A DNA stretch of 64,000 nt from Polaribacter huanghezhanensis (GTDB lineage Bacteria > Bacteroidota > Bacteroidia > Flavobacteriales > Flavobacteriaceae). Location: the NCBI RefSeq assembly GCF_030444335.1, contig NZ_CP128595.1, forward strand, positions 1,874,501-1,938,500, read 5' to 3'. Positions 9,142-15,730 of this stretch are shown one piece after another; position 1 is the stretch's first letter, and the number at the start of each line of letters is the position of its first letter. The notes under the pieces were generated by a model. That model saw only the letters and a list, made by a program, of their open reading frames with translations. It was not told the DNA's origin and did no database searches. The translations under genes and the position numbers were made by a program.

Positions 9142-9867
9142 TTAATCACTACAAATATATTTGCTAACCATATAACCACTTATTGGCTTCAATGTTTTTC
9201 CAGTAGTTGGATGTAGACCAAAACTCGTATACAATTCTATTTCATTATTATTTTTTTTCCAGTACCAAACAATGGCTTCTCCTTTCGCATTAAATAGTTT
9301 TGTGTTGCAGTCTGGAGCGTTAATTTTCTTAAATTTTAAAATTCGTTCTTTTTTGTAAATTTTTAATTGATCTAGATTATATTTTTCTAAATCAAACTTG
9401 ACTTCAACATAATGATCTTTTTCCCAAACCATCCAGCGTTGCTTATCAATTGATATTTTTGTTAAGAAAAAAATAACTACCAGTAAACTAAAAACAATCA
9501 CAATTTTGTTCTTCTTTACCCAAAAACTAATTGATTTCTTTTTGCTTTCTCTTTCCCCAGTTTGGGGAACTGGATTTTCATTTAAACTAGCAATAAAATC
9601 TTCATAATCTTTAAATCCTAAATATTTACATAATCCATAGACCACTCTAAGTTGACTAATATTTATATCAATTTCATCATCAATAATTTTTTTTGCTTCA
9701 GAATGATAAACTCTATAAGTTTTCTCATTGAGTTTTAAAGTAGTCAATTCATCTATATAGTCAGAAATATCTTCAGATAAACTTACTGTTGATGGCTTGT
9801 TGTCTCCAAGTTTTTTACGAGTTTCTTTTGCTTTTTTATAGGCTAAAAGGATTAGTTTTTTATGCAT
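9142..9867 (-). CDS. Single-pass membrane protein of unknown function
   Basis: A 241-residue protein. The cytoplasmic N-terminal part (about 1-95) is helical and resembles a domain often seen in Flavobacteriia in front of membrane segments (SEDISDYIDELTTLKLNEKTYRVY..LCKYLGFKDYEDFI). One membrane helix follows at about 118-138 (KIVIVFSLLVVIFFLTKIS). The C-terminal part lies outside and has two cysteines (DCNTK and KYICSD). I recognise no catalytic motif. It is the first gene of the accessory block and is transcribed away from the two-component system. Confidence 0.7.
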   Translation of the reverse strand: MHKKLILLAYKKAKETRKKLGDNKPSTVSLSEDISDYIDELTTLKLNEKTYRVYHSEAKKIIDDEIDINISQLRVVYGLCKYLGFKDYEDFIASLNENPVPQTGERESKKKSISFWVKKNKIVIVFSLLVVIFFLTKISIDKQRWMVWEKDHYVEVKFDLEKYNLDQLKIYKKERILKFKKINAPDCNTKLFNAKGEAIVWYWKKNNNEIELYTSFGLHPTTGKTLKPISGYMVSKYICSD

Positions 9868-10141
9868 TTAAGTTTGATTGTTGGTGCATTAAATATATAA
9901 CTATTTAGTGGAATGCATTTGGAAATCAATTGGAAATCTACTTTCCTTAAAGCTTCCAAAAAGCTTCCGTTCTATTTCCAAGTATTATTTCAGATTCTGT
10001 ATTCTTTTGTGTCAGAATTAATCGATAACGTACTTAAAATCAGACATACAGAGTCGATAAATTCTGCCGAGAGTAGTTTTGTAAAACTGTATAACTAAGG
10101 GAAGTTTTATATGATTTTACAACTGCTCTCTAACTTCCCAA

Positions 10142-10211
10142 AAAGAGAGGCCTCTCTTTAAAATTTTATGGGTTTGCCCTGCAATAATAACAAATTCGAG
10201 AAAATCTCGAA
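10142..10211 (+). promoter_or_regulatory. Control region of the two-component operon
   Basis: The gap 9868-10242 (375 bp) holds no convincing gene. It does hold an inverted repeat GGGAAGTT/AACTTCCC (10099-10106 and 10132-10139), a perfect 18-bp palindrome AAAGAGAGGCCTCTCTTT (10142-10159), a -7-like TGGGTTTG (10169-10176), and a perfect hairpin TTCGAGA-aaa-TCTCGAA (10195-10211) in the presumed leader. Short TCGATAA and TTGGAAAT repeats lie at 9915-10060. The 18-bp palindrome differs from the CCTTACGG operators downstream, so another factor may control this operon. Confidence 0.5.
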
Positions 10212-10242
10212 CGAGACAACTCATGCTAAAATTTAAAGCAAA

Positions 10243-10425
10243 ATGAAACGAATATTTTTAATAATACTTACGGTTTTCCTCAATTTAGGATTATTTTCAT
10301 GTACATCTTTAGATGACGAGGATGAATTCCAGCAACAACAAGTAGAAACACAAGATTGTTGTGGTGAAGGAGAGATTCCACCACCACCGCCACCACCACC
10401 GACAGGTGGAGGAACAGGAGGATAA
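10243..10425 (+). CDS. Small lipoprotein with CC motif and polyproline tail
   Basis: A 60-residue protein with a lipoprotein signal peptide (lipobox GLFSC, Cys20). An acidic/Gln segment, then DCCGEGE, eight consecutive prolines and a Gly/Thr tail follow. It is too small for an enzyme. The ATG follows an A-rich leader (ttaaagcaaaATG), and the sensor kinase starts 33 bp later on the same strand, so they probably share a transcript. A periplasmic or outer-membrane partner of the kinase is an attractive inference with no direct support. No known family is recognised. Confidence 0.65.
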   Translation: MKRIFLIILTVFLNLGLFSCTSLDDEDEFQQQQVETQDCCGEGEIPPPPPPPPTGGGTGG

Positions 10426-10458
10426 TATATTCTCATAAATAGTTAGTACTTTAGAGGA

Positions 10459-12084
10459 ATGAAATTGAAAAAAATTGCATTCCTCTTTTTATATGCATTA
10501 GTTTTATTTACTAATGATATATTTTCACAACATGGTATTGATAGTTTAAACTATTATTCTAGGCTTGTTGTAAATCCTAATAACACAGATGATTTAGCAA
10601 AATCATATATCTTTTTTATAAAAGATAAAGAAATCAATTTATCTAATAAAGATATCTCAAGAGCTGTAAATGATCTTTGGTATTTAGCAAGTATAGAATA
10701 CAAATTGGGAGCTTATTATTATAGCGAAAACTCAGCCGTTGAAGGTTTGAAACTCCTAGATACTCAAATAAAAACAGATTATAATAATCAACTTAGAATT
10801 GGTTTATTGAATAAATTAGGGATTATTAAAAGAAATTTAAGAGCTTATAATGAAGCAATAGAATATTATAGAAAAGCAATAAAATTGACTAAAAGTAAAT
10901 CCGGGATGGCTACTTTGCATAATAATATTGGAAATGCATATTATTATTTAAATAATATTAAGTCAGCTAGATTAGAACTTGAAAAATCATATTCAATTAG
11001 TTTAGAAACAGGAGATAGTTCAGTTATTGCTAGGTCATTGGATAATTTAGGGCTTGTTCAGTCCAAATTTAATAACCCCGAAGCATTAGTAAATATGTTA
11101 AAAGCATTAAGCATAAGAATAAATAATAATGACTATGATATTTATTCTAGTTATAAAAATTTAACTAATTACTATGGAAGTAAAAAGGAGTTTAAAAAAA
11201 CATTTTTTTATGCAAAAAAAGGATATGAAGAAGCTAAGGAGTTTAATAGTCTTCCTTATAAAAAGGATGCTTTAGAAAAACTTATTAATTTGGAGCAAGG
11301 AAATTACTCTAAAGAATATGTAAAGGTTATTAAAGAGATTGATTCAATTAAGTCTAATAATGAAAACAAGTACGTTGCTGTAAAGTATAATATCACTAGT
11401 GAGCAGAAAAAAACAAAAAAAGAAAAATCTGAAAGAATCATCTATCAATTTTTTGGAGTATTAGTATTGTTAAGCTCATTTTTTATATTCTTTATCCTCA
11501 AATCCCGCCATAAAAAAGCAAAACTGAAAGAACGTTTTGATGCTGAGCGTCAGTTTTCCAAAAAACTGCATGACGATGTAGGAAACGGATTGTTTCACTT
11601 AATGTCTAAACAACAAAACAAACCAAATCCAGATATTGAATTGATTGACGATTTGGAGAAAGCTTATCTTAAAACAAGAGATATTTCTAAAACAAATGCA
11701 GTATTGGCTATTTCTGAAAATTTTGATCAAGATTTAAAAGATTTAGTTCTGAATTATAAAATAAATACTGTAAATATATTTACAAGAAATGTTTCTCAAA
11801 TGCCTTGGGATAATTTGTCTTTGTTGAAGAAGGAAACTATATACAGAGTATTGCAAGAATTAATGACAAATATGCGTAAGCATAGTAAAGCTTCTATTGT
11901 CACAATCAAATTTGAAAATGAGCAACGGAAAATAGCAATTCAGTATGTAGATAATGGTGTTGGTTGTGATTTGAAAAAAAGCAATGGTTTACAAAATGTG
12001 GAAAACCGTATCAAAGATATTGGTGCAACAATTACTTTTGAATCAGAAATCAACAAAGGTTTCCAAGTAAAAATAATTGTATAA
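10459..12084 (+). CDS. TPR-containing sensor histidine kinase (NarX/LytS-like)
   Basis: A 541-residue membrane kinase. The signal sequence is about 1-23; a periplasmic sensor of tetratricopeptide repeats follows (about 70-290, e.g. LNKLGIIKRNLRAYNEAIEY and LHNNIGNAYYYLNNIKSA), then one membrane helix (about 327-347). The HisKA_3-type dimerisation segment FSKKLHDDVGNGLFH has phospho-acceptor His371, and the HATPase_c domain has N box ELMTNMRKHS and G boxes DNGVGCD and GLQNVENRIKDIG. It should phosphorylate the response regulator that starts 1 bp after its stop. The stimulus is unknown; TPR sensors usually bind peptides or proteins. Confidence 0.92.
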   Translation: MKLKKIAFLFLYALVLFTNDIFSQHGIDSLNYYSRLVVNPNNTDDLAKSYIFFIKDKEINLSNKDISRAVNDLWYLASIEYKLGAYYYSENSAVEGLKLLDTQIKTDYNNQLRIGLLNKLGIIKRNLRAYNEAIEYYRKAIKLTKSKSGMATLHNNIGNAYYYLNNIKSARLELEKSYSISLETGDSSVIARSLDNLGLVQSKFNNPEALVNMLKALSIRINNNDYDIYSSYKNLTNYYGSKKEFKKTFFYAKKGYEEAKEFNSLPYKKDALEKLINLEQGNYSKEYVKVIKEIDSIKSNNENKYVAVKYNITSEQKKTKKEKSERIIYQFFGVLVLLSSFFIFFILKSRHKKAKLKERFDAERQFSKKLHDDVGNGLFHLMSKQQNKPNPDIELIDDLEKAYLKTRDISKTNAVLAISENFDQDLKDLVLNYKINTVNIFTRNVSQMPWDNLSLLKKETIYRVLQELMTNMRKHSKASIVTIKFENEQRKIAIQYVDNGVGCDLKKSNGLQNVENRIKDIGATITFESEINKGFQVKIIV

Positions 12085-12085
12085 T

Positions 12086-12751
12086 ATGTTTCAAAAAGTT
12101 TTAATTGTAGATGACCATGCTCTAACCAATGATGGTGTTAGCCTTACCCTTGCTGCTTTAGGAATTAATAATATCCACAAAGCACTGTATTGTGATGATG
12201 CCTATTTAAAAGTGAAAAGAGCTGAGTTTGACAAGCAACCTTTTGATTTAATTATTACAGATTTATCTTTTAATAAAGATCATAGAGAAAGAGAGATAAC
12301 TTCTGGAGAAGAATTGGTTAAAAAAATTCGCTTAGAGAATGATCGTGTTTCTATTATTGTGTATTCACAAGAAGACCATTTTCAAATTGTCAGAGCATTA
12401 ATTCAAAAGTGTGGAGCTAACGGATTTGTTTGTAAAGGAAGAGAGAGTAATAAAGAATTAGAAAAAGCAATACAGGCAGTATATAATGGAAACCTCTTTT
12501 TATCTAGACAAGTTGAAAGAGCATTACAGCAAAAAGAAGATATAGAAATTACGGATTATGATATTGAGTTGGTTAAGCAATTATCACTTGGATTATTACA
12601 AGATGAAATTAGTGAGTACTTTAAAGCAAATAATATTTCCCCCTCTAGTGTTAGTACAATAGAAAAGAGACTGAACAAACTTAAAGATCAGTTTAGCGCC
12701 AACAACTCTATACATTTAGTGACACTAATGAAAGATGCCAAACTAATTTAA
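12086..12751 (+). CDS. Response regulator with NarL/GerE-like DNA-binding domain
   Basis: 221 residues. The receiver domain has the acidic pair DD at 9-10, phospho-acceptor Asp59 in LIITDLSF, and Lys in the VCKGRESNKEL region. The C-terminal domain (about 155-215: ITDYDIELVKQLSLGLLQDEISEYF..SSVSTIEKRLNKLKDQF) has the layout of a GerE/LuxR helix-turn-helix, with a divergent recognition helix. The start is ATG 12086, just after the kinase stop; an upstream in-frame TTG at 12077 would overlap the kinase and is less likely. It is the obvious candidate to bind the palindromes at 12771-14366. Confidence 0.92.
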   Translation: MFQKVLIVDDHALTNDGVSLTLAALGINNIHKALYCDDAYLKVKRAEFDKQPFDLIITDLSFNKDHREREITSGEELVKKIRLENDRVSIIVYSQEDHFQIVRALIQKCGANGFVCKGRESNKELEKAIQAVYNGNLFLSRQVERALQQKEDIEITDYDIELVKQLSLGLLQDEISEYFKANNISPSSVSTIEKRLNKLKDQFSANNSIHLVTLMKDAKLI

Positions 12752-12770
12752 TTTTCAATTTATTTTTATC

Positions 12771-12817
12771 GAATGCGGTTTTCCGTAAGGAAACCAATAA
12801 GGCAAGTTTTAATTTTG
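12771..12817 (+). promoter_or_regulatory. Shared operator-promoter, copy 1
   Basis: The degenerate left half (aTGCGG) and intact right half TCCGTAAGG end at 12790; exactly 19 bp later comes the -7 box TAATTTTG (12810-12817). The 5-prime leader (ATTATTAAcCTTAAAATTT) resembles those of copies 3 and 4. It drives the Cys/His peptide gene. There is no T-run here, which argues against a simple terminator. Confidence 0.7.
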
Positions 12818-12846
12818 AGGTATTATTAACCTTAAAATTTAAAATT

Positions 12847-12996
12847 ATGGCGGTTAAACACATACCAACAAATGAAATTCACAAAGGAGTAAAAGGAGGA
12901 ACAACAGGTTGCGGTACTAATACTAATAAGCATTCAAGTCATTGGGAGAATACTAGTGGGAAAATTACTTGTGAAAAATATGGTTGTAAAGACTAG
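12847..12996 (+). CDS. 49-residue Cys/His peptide with double-glycine-like leader
   Basis: The frame reads M-A-V-K-H-I-P-T-N-E-I-H-K-G-V-K-G-G and then a 31-residue tail with Cys22, His29, His32, Trp33, Cys42 and Cys47 (TTGCG..HSSHWENT..ITCEKYGC). It has its own promoter (copy 1), an A-rich leader and a clean stop. The spacing Cys-x6-His-x2-His..Cys-x4-Cys could bind a metal. Alternatively, the GG at 17-18 looks like the cleavage site of a double-glycine leader peptide. No peptidase-transporter gene is nearby. No known family is assigned. Confidence 0.7.
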   Translation: MAVKHIPTNEIHKGVKGGTTGCGTNTNKHSSHWENTSGKITCEKYGCKD

Positions 12997-13024
12997 TTGA
13001 ACTTATTATTGAAAAAGAAAAAGA

Positions 13025-13071
13025 CCTTACGGATATCCGTAAGGTTTTGTTTTATAATGGTTTTAGGTTTG
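13025..13071 (+). promoter_or_regulatory. Shared operator-promoter, copy 2 (perfect palindrome)
   Basis: The perfect 20-bp palindrome CCTTACGGATATCCGTAAGG (13025-13044) is followed after 19 bp by -7 box TAGGTTTG (13064-13071). The palindrome centre would lie about 40 bp before the transcript start, the place of a class II activator. The -33 region is only a TTTTG at the palindrome edge, spaced too close. It serves the PEGA lipoprotein gene and could also end transcription of the upstream peptide gene, since a T-rich run follows. Confidence 0.8.
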
Positions 13072-13094
13072 TACTTAATCATAAAACTTAAAAA

Positions 13095-13553
13095 ATGAAT
13101 AATTTAAAACTATTTGCACTTTCTGGAATTCTTTTATTGTCTACAAGCTGCGCTTCAATTCTTACTGGTTCAAAAAGAAAAGTTCTTTTTGAAACGAATC
13201 CATCAGGGGCTAAAGTCTTTGTAAATGGTTTTGAAAAAGGAAAAACACCTACCACTATTAAAGTAAGAGCTGATGACAGAATAGATTTTAGACTAGAAGG
13301 TTATAGAGAAAGAGTTGTTGTTATGGATAGTAAGTTTAACCTAGTTAGTATAATAAATGGCATTAGTATAATAGGTTGGGGTATAGATGCATTAACTGGC
13401 TCATTAAAAAGAGTTGATACTAAATATGTAAAAGTAACTCTTGAGCCTTCAAAAAAAACAGCTTTTATAAAGTTTATGAAAGCAGGGAAAATTAAAGAGA
13501 TTAATATTGATAAAAAAAATAAGATAATCGAGACTATTGTTGTGTTGAATTAA
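13095..13553 (+). CDS. PEGA-domain lipoprotein
   Basis: 152 residues with a lipoprotein signal (lipobox LSTSC, Cys19). A PEGA domain (about 30-75: VLFETNPSGAKVFVNGFEKGKTPTTIKV..LEGYRERVVVM) is followed by a hydrophobic stretch (about 78-95) and a Lys-rich C-terminus. PEGA domains are surface-associated and often carbohydrate- or protein-binding. It has its own copy of the shared operator-promoter, so it probably belongs to the regulon of the adjacent two-component system. Function beyond envelope location is not known. Confidence 0.8.
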   Translation: MNNLKLFALSGILLLSTSCASILTGSKRKVLFETNPSGAKVFVNGFEKGKTPTTIKVRADDRIDFRLEGYRERVVVMDSKFNLVSIINGISIIGWGIDALTGSLKRVDTKYVKVTLEPSKKTAFIKFMKAGKIKEINIDKKNKIIETIVVLN

Positions 13554-13572
13554 TTTTTTTAGTAAAAAGCAG

Positions 13573-13619
13573 CCTTACGGATTTCCGTAAGGTTTTGTTT
13601 TGTAATGGTTTTAGGTTTG
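13573..13619 (+). promoter_or_regulatory. Shared operator-promoter, copy 3
   Basis: Palindrome CCTTACGGATTTCCGTAAGG (13573-13592; one mismatch pair at the centre), 19 bp, then TAGGTTTG (13612-13619). The 27-bp stretch after the palindrome is almost identical to that of copy 2, differing only by a G for A before TAATGG. It drives the HNH gene and the small membrane protein after it. Confidence 0.8.
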
Positions 13620-13651
13620 GAGTATTATTAATCTTAAAAATTTAAAAAATT

Positions 13652-13954
13652 ATGGCAAGAGGTTCGAATACAAATAGAGCAGGAGGAGGTTGGAACGAAA
13701 ATGAGAAATTAGCAGTTTGGGATAAAGGAAAAATAATTCCAAATTATTCTCCAGAAACCTGGAGATGGGATAAGTGTGGTAAGCCGATTAAATGGATTGA
13801 ATATGGAAATAGAAAATCAAATAATGGATGGGAAATAGATCATATAAATCCAGTTTCTAATGGAGGCAGTGACCACATTTCTAATTTACAACCTTTACAA
13901 TGGGAAAATAATGCAGAAAAATCTGATAGCCTTAATTGGAGTTGTCCAAAATAG
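13652..13954 (+). CDS. Small stand-alone HNH endonuclease
   Basis: 100 residues, nearly all one HNH nuclease domain. The motif GWEIDHINPVSNGGSDHISN supplies the Asp-His and Asn, and NLQPLQWENNAEKSD supplies the final Asn/Lys. An N-terminal basic, Gly-rich segment (ARGSNTNRAGGG) and only isolated cysteines (WDKCG, SCPK) mean it lacks the paired CxxC zinc knuckles of many HNH proteins. It should cut or nick DNA, but a target cannot be predicted. It is the first gene under operator copy 3, without an obvious immunity or methylase partner. Confidence 0.82.
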   Translation: MARGSNTNRAGGGWNENEKLAVWDKGKIIPNYSPETWRWDKCGKPIKWIEYGNRKSNNGWEIDHINPVSNGGSDHISNLQPLQWENNAEKSDSLNWSCPK

Positions 13955-13977
13955 TGATTAATTAAAAAACAAAAATT

Positions 13978-14124
13978 ATGTTAGGATTTACATCAATACT
14001 AATAGCACTCATTCTTTTCGCGGTAGTGATTTTAATAATGAGATTGTTTGGAGCATGGATGCTTAGAATAAATGAAGTTATTAAAATTCAAAAAGAAACC
14101 TTAGAAGAGCTGAGAAAGAAATAA
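13978..14124 (+). CDS. 48-residue membrane protein
   Basis: The frame starts with M-L-G-F-T-S and a strong membrane helix (ILIALILFAVVILIMRLFG, about residues 6-24), then a charged amphipathic tail (LRINEVIKIQKETLEELRKK). It starts 23 bp after the HNH stop with an A-rich leader, so it is probably co-transcribed with it. It looks like a small single-pass anchor or regulator, but could also be an unrelated small membrane protein. No family is recognised. Confidence 0.6.
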   Translation: MLGFTSILIALILFAVVILIMRLFGAWMLRINEVIKIQKETLEELRKK

Positions 14125-14149
14125 TACGTTAAGTTAAAATTATTTTCAC

Positions 14150-14195
14150 CATTGCGTTTTTCCGTAAGGTTTTTTTTGTTATGGATTTAAGTTTG
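14150..14195 (+). promoter_or_regulatory. Shared operator-promoter, copy 4
   Basis: The left half is degraded (CATTGCGT) and the right half TTCCGTAAGG is intact (ending 14169). An 18-bp spacer leads to TAAGTTTG (14188-14195), one base shorter than the other copies. It precedes the broken DUF1508 gene, so the operator and its gene may be decaying together. Confidence 0.65.
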
Positions 14196-14225
14196 AATAA
14201 TTATTAATCCTAAAAAATATAAAAT

Positions 14226-14344
14226 ATGGGACAAGCAAAATTCGAAATTAAAAAAAGTAGCAATGAGAAATTCTTTTTCAATTTAAAGCAGGAAATGGCG
14301 AACCGATTCTAACGAGTGAAATGAAATTTTCAAAATTAAAATAA
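14226..14344 (+). pseudogene. Frameshifted, truncated DUF1508 (YegP-like) gene
   Basis: From ATG 14226 the frame gives MGQAKFEIKKSSNEKFFFNL and stops at 14312 after 28 codons. Moving to the next frame after TTTAAA (about 14287) gives AGNGEPILTSEM, exactly the continuation expected for a DUF1508/YegP domain (KANGEVILTSEMY in relatives), ending at a TAA at 14342-14344. One A is therefore missing from the AAAA run, and the second half of the domain is absent too. A sequencing error in the A-run could explain the shift but not the truncation. Confidence 0.75.
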
Positions 14345-14346
14345 GG

Positions 14347-14393
14347 CCTTACGGATTTCCGTAAGGCTATATTATGTAATGGTTATAGGTTTG
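14347..14393 (+). promoter_or_regulatory. Shared operator-promoter, copy 5, ahead of the seven-gene operon
   Basis: Palindrome CCTTACGGATTTCCGTAAGG (14347-14366), 19 bp, then TAGGTTTG (14386-14393). The spacer shares TGTAATGG with copy 3. Here no long T-run follows the palindrome (CTATATTATG), so an operator role is more likely than a terminator. It leads the genes from 14419 to 18287. Confidence 0.8.
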
Positions 14394-14418
14394 TAACTAA
14401 ACTTGTAAAATTATCATT

Positions 14419-14553
14419 ATGGCAAAATCAGTACCAGTAAAACCGCATCGCAGAAGTAAGCCTTCTCCAACACCAAGACCTAATCCAAACAAACCAAAAC
14501 CTGGACCCAAAACGGTTCCTGTAAAACCTCATAAAAGAAATCCACCAAAATAA
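14419..14553 (+). CDS. 44-residue Pro/Lys-rich basic peptide
   Basis: The frame encodes a very basic, proline-rich peptide with no hydrophobic segment. The block VPVKPH occurs near both ends (MAKSVPVKPHRR and KTVPVKPHKR) with PSPTPRPNPNKPKPGP between. It starts 25 bp after the -7 box of copy 5 and ends 6 bp before the DUF4236 gene, so it is the first gene of the operon. Low-complexity composition limits confidence that it is functional, but its promoter spacing and tight coupling support translation. Role unknown. Confidence 0.55.
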   Translation: MAKSVPVKPHRRSKPSPTPRPNPNKPKPGPKTVPVKPHKRNPPK

Positions 14554-14559
14554 TTTATC

Positions 14560-14937
14560 ATGGGATTTAGATATCAAAAAAGAGTAAAACTAGGAAAAGG
14601 TTTCGGATTGAATGTTAGTAAATCAGGTATCAGACCTAGTTATCGATCAAAAAGTGGTTCAGTAAGTTCTAAAGGTTATAGTGTTAGAACTGGAATTCCA
14701 GGTTTAACCTATAAAAAATCATTCTCTAAAGGAGGTTGTATGCTCGTTTTTGTAGTAGGACTTTTTATGTTAACAACAATGACGTATATATCATGTACTA
14801 CAGACACTGAAGAAGATGAATGGGCATGTGGGACTTATAATAGTAAAACACTATATACTGGACCAAAAGGTGGTTGCTACTATTACACTAGTAATAAGAA
14901 CAAGACTTATGTTGAAAGGAGCGAATGTAATTGTTAA
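14560..14937 (+). CDS. DUF4236 protein with membrane helix and Cys-rich tail
   Basis: 125 residues. The N-terminal DUF4236 domain (about 1-55) has the typical FRYQKRVKLGKGFGLNVSKSG and VRTGIPGLTY. One membrane helix follows (about 62-82, MLVFVVGLFMLTTMTYISC), then an acidic linker and a Cys-rich tail (CGTYNSKTLYTGPKGGCYYY..TYVERSECNC). The TGPKGGCYYY..KTYV part resembles the short PBCV-type basic adaptor motif found at the ends of some toxins and surface proteins. The role of DUF4236 is unknown. It is the second gene of the operon. Confidence 0.82.
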   Translation: MGFRYQKRVKLGKGFGLNVSKSGIRPSYRSKSGSVSSKGYSVRTGIPGLTYKKSFSKGGCMLVFVVGLFMLTTMTYISCTTDTEEDEWACGTYNSKTLYTGPKGGCYYYTSNKNKTYVERSECNC

Positions 14938-14940
14938 GCA

Positions 14941-15309
14941 ATGAAAGAATCTACTTATATCTTTAGAACTGTGTCTGTAATTTGTGCATTAGCTCTTTTT
15001 ATTGCCACACTGAATTTACCAATAGTATATTATTTGCCTTTACGAGTTATTGTTTTTATAGGAGCATTATTATTTGCTATTACTAATTACAAGCACTTAT
15101 TTATATTAATGACATTCTGTTTAATTGCAGTATTATTCAATCCGATATATCCAATTTATTTATATGTAAAATTATATTGGATTCCCATAGATCTTATTAC
15201 AGGAATACTATTCTTATTGGCAGCATTTTATAATAGCACAAAAATGGAGGGAAAACAATCAACAACGACTAAAAATAATAAAACATACTCAAGAGATAAA
15301 ATCTATTAG
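14941..15309 (+). CDS. Four-helix membrane protein (DUF6804-like)
   Basis: 122 residues with four hydrophobic helices (about 7-27, 30-46, 48-66, 72-97) and a polar Lys/Thr-rich tail. The pattern LPLRVIVFIGALLFA..NPIYPIYLYVKLYW resembles DUF6804, but I hold this loosely. It begins 3 bp after the DUF4236 stop and ends 4 bp before the TerB-like gene. No catalytic residues are evident. Confidence 0.75.
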   Translation: MKESTYIFRTVSVICALALFIATLNLPIVYYLPLRVIVFIGALLFAITNYKHLFILMTFCLIAVLFNPIYPIYLYVKLYWIPIDLITGILFLLAAFYNSTKMEGKQSTTTKNNKTYSRDKIY

Positions 15310-15313
15310 CCTT

Positions 15314-15727
15314 ATGATACCTAAAGAAAATATTACGATTTCTATTCAATTAAAAAGTCATTTTCTAAGGCTCTATCAAATTGCATTATCAGACGAAAAT
15401 TTTGACTATTTAGAAATGCAATTACTATATAGATTTGCAGAAGAAAGAGGCGTCTCAAAAATAGAATTAGATGCAATTTTAACTGGTCATGCTGGTGAAA
15501 TTCATATTCCAATAAATTTAGAAGACAGGATTAGTTATCTGTATGATTTTGCTCAAATGATTTGGGCAGATGAAATCATTACAGATGACGAGAGAGTTGC
15601 TTTGAAAAAGTACATTCAAAAGTTTGAATTTAAGGATGAAAATAATGATGCGTTATCTGAATACTTATTAAAAAGTGCTCAGCAAGGAAAAACAAGAGAA
15701 GTTATATTGAAAGAACTTAAAGAATAG
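15314..15727 (+). CDS. TerB-like helical protein
   Basis: 137 residues, all helical and acidic. The pattern fits the TerB/TerB-like fold: a first helix pair (LKSHFLRLYQIALSDENFDYLEMQLLYRFAEERGVS) and a second (LEDRISYLYDFAQMIWADEIITDDERVALKKYIQKF) each carry the D/E-x-x-x-x-D/E arrangement around a loop that can bind metal. TerB proteins belong to tellurium-resistance and phage/stress-response gene sets, usually at the membrane. It sits in a tight operon between two membrane proteins. Confidence 0.72.
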   Translation: MIPKENITISIQLKSHFLRLYQIALSDENFDYLEMQLLYRFAEERGVSKIELDAILTGHAGEIHIPINLEDRISYLYDFAQMIWADEIITDDERVALKKYIQKFEFKDENNDALSEYLLKSAQQGKTREVILKELKE

Positions 15728-15730
15728 AAG

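Noticed and set aside
9913..10098. 61-codon open frame in the gap before the two-component operon
   Set aside because: It lies over short direct repeats and the regulatory region, has no recognisable protein pattern, and its ATG stands in the promoter area of the divergent gene.
13025..14366. CCTTACGG palindromes as plain transcription terminators
   Set aside because: Copies 2 and 3 have T-rich followers and may also terminate, but copies 1 and 5 lack the T-run, copies 1 and 4 keep only the promoter-proximal half, and all keep the distance to TAnnTTTG. An operator role fits better, though both roles are possible.
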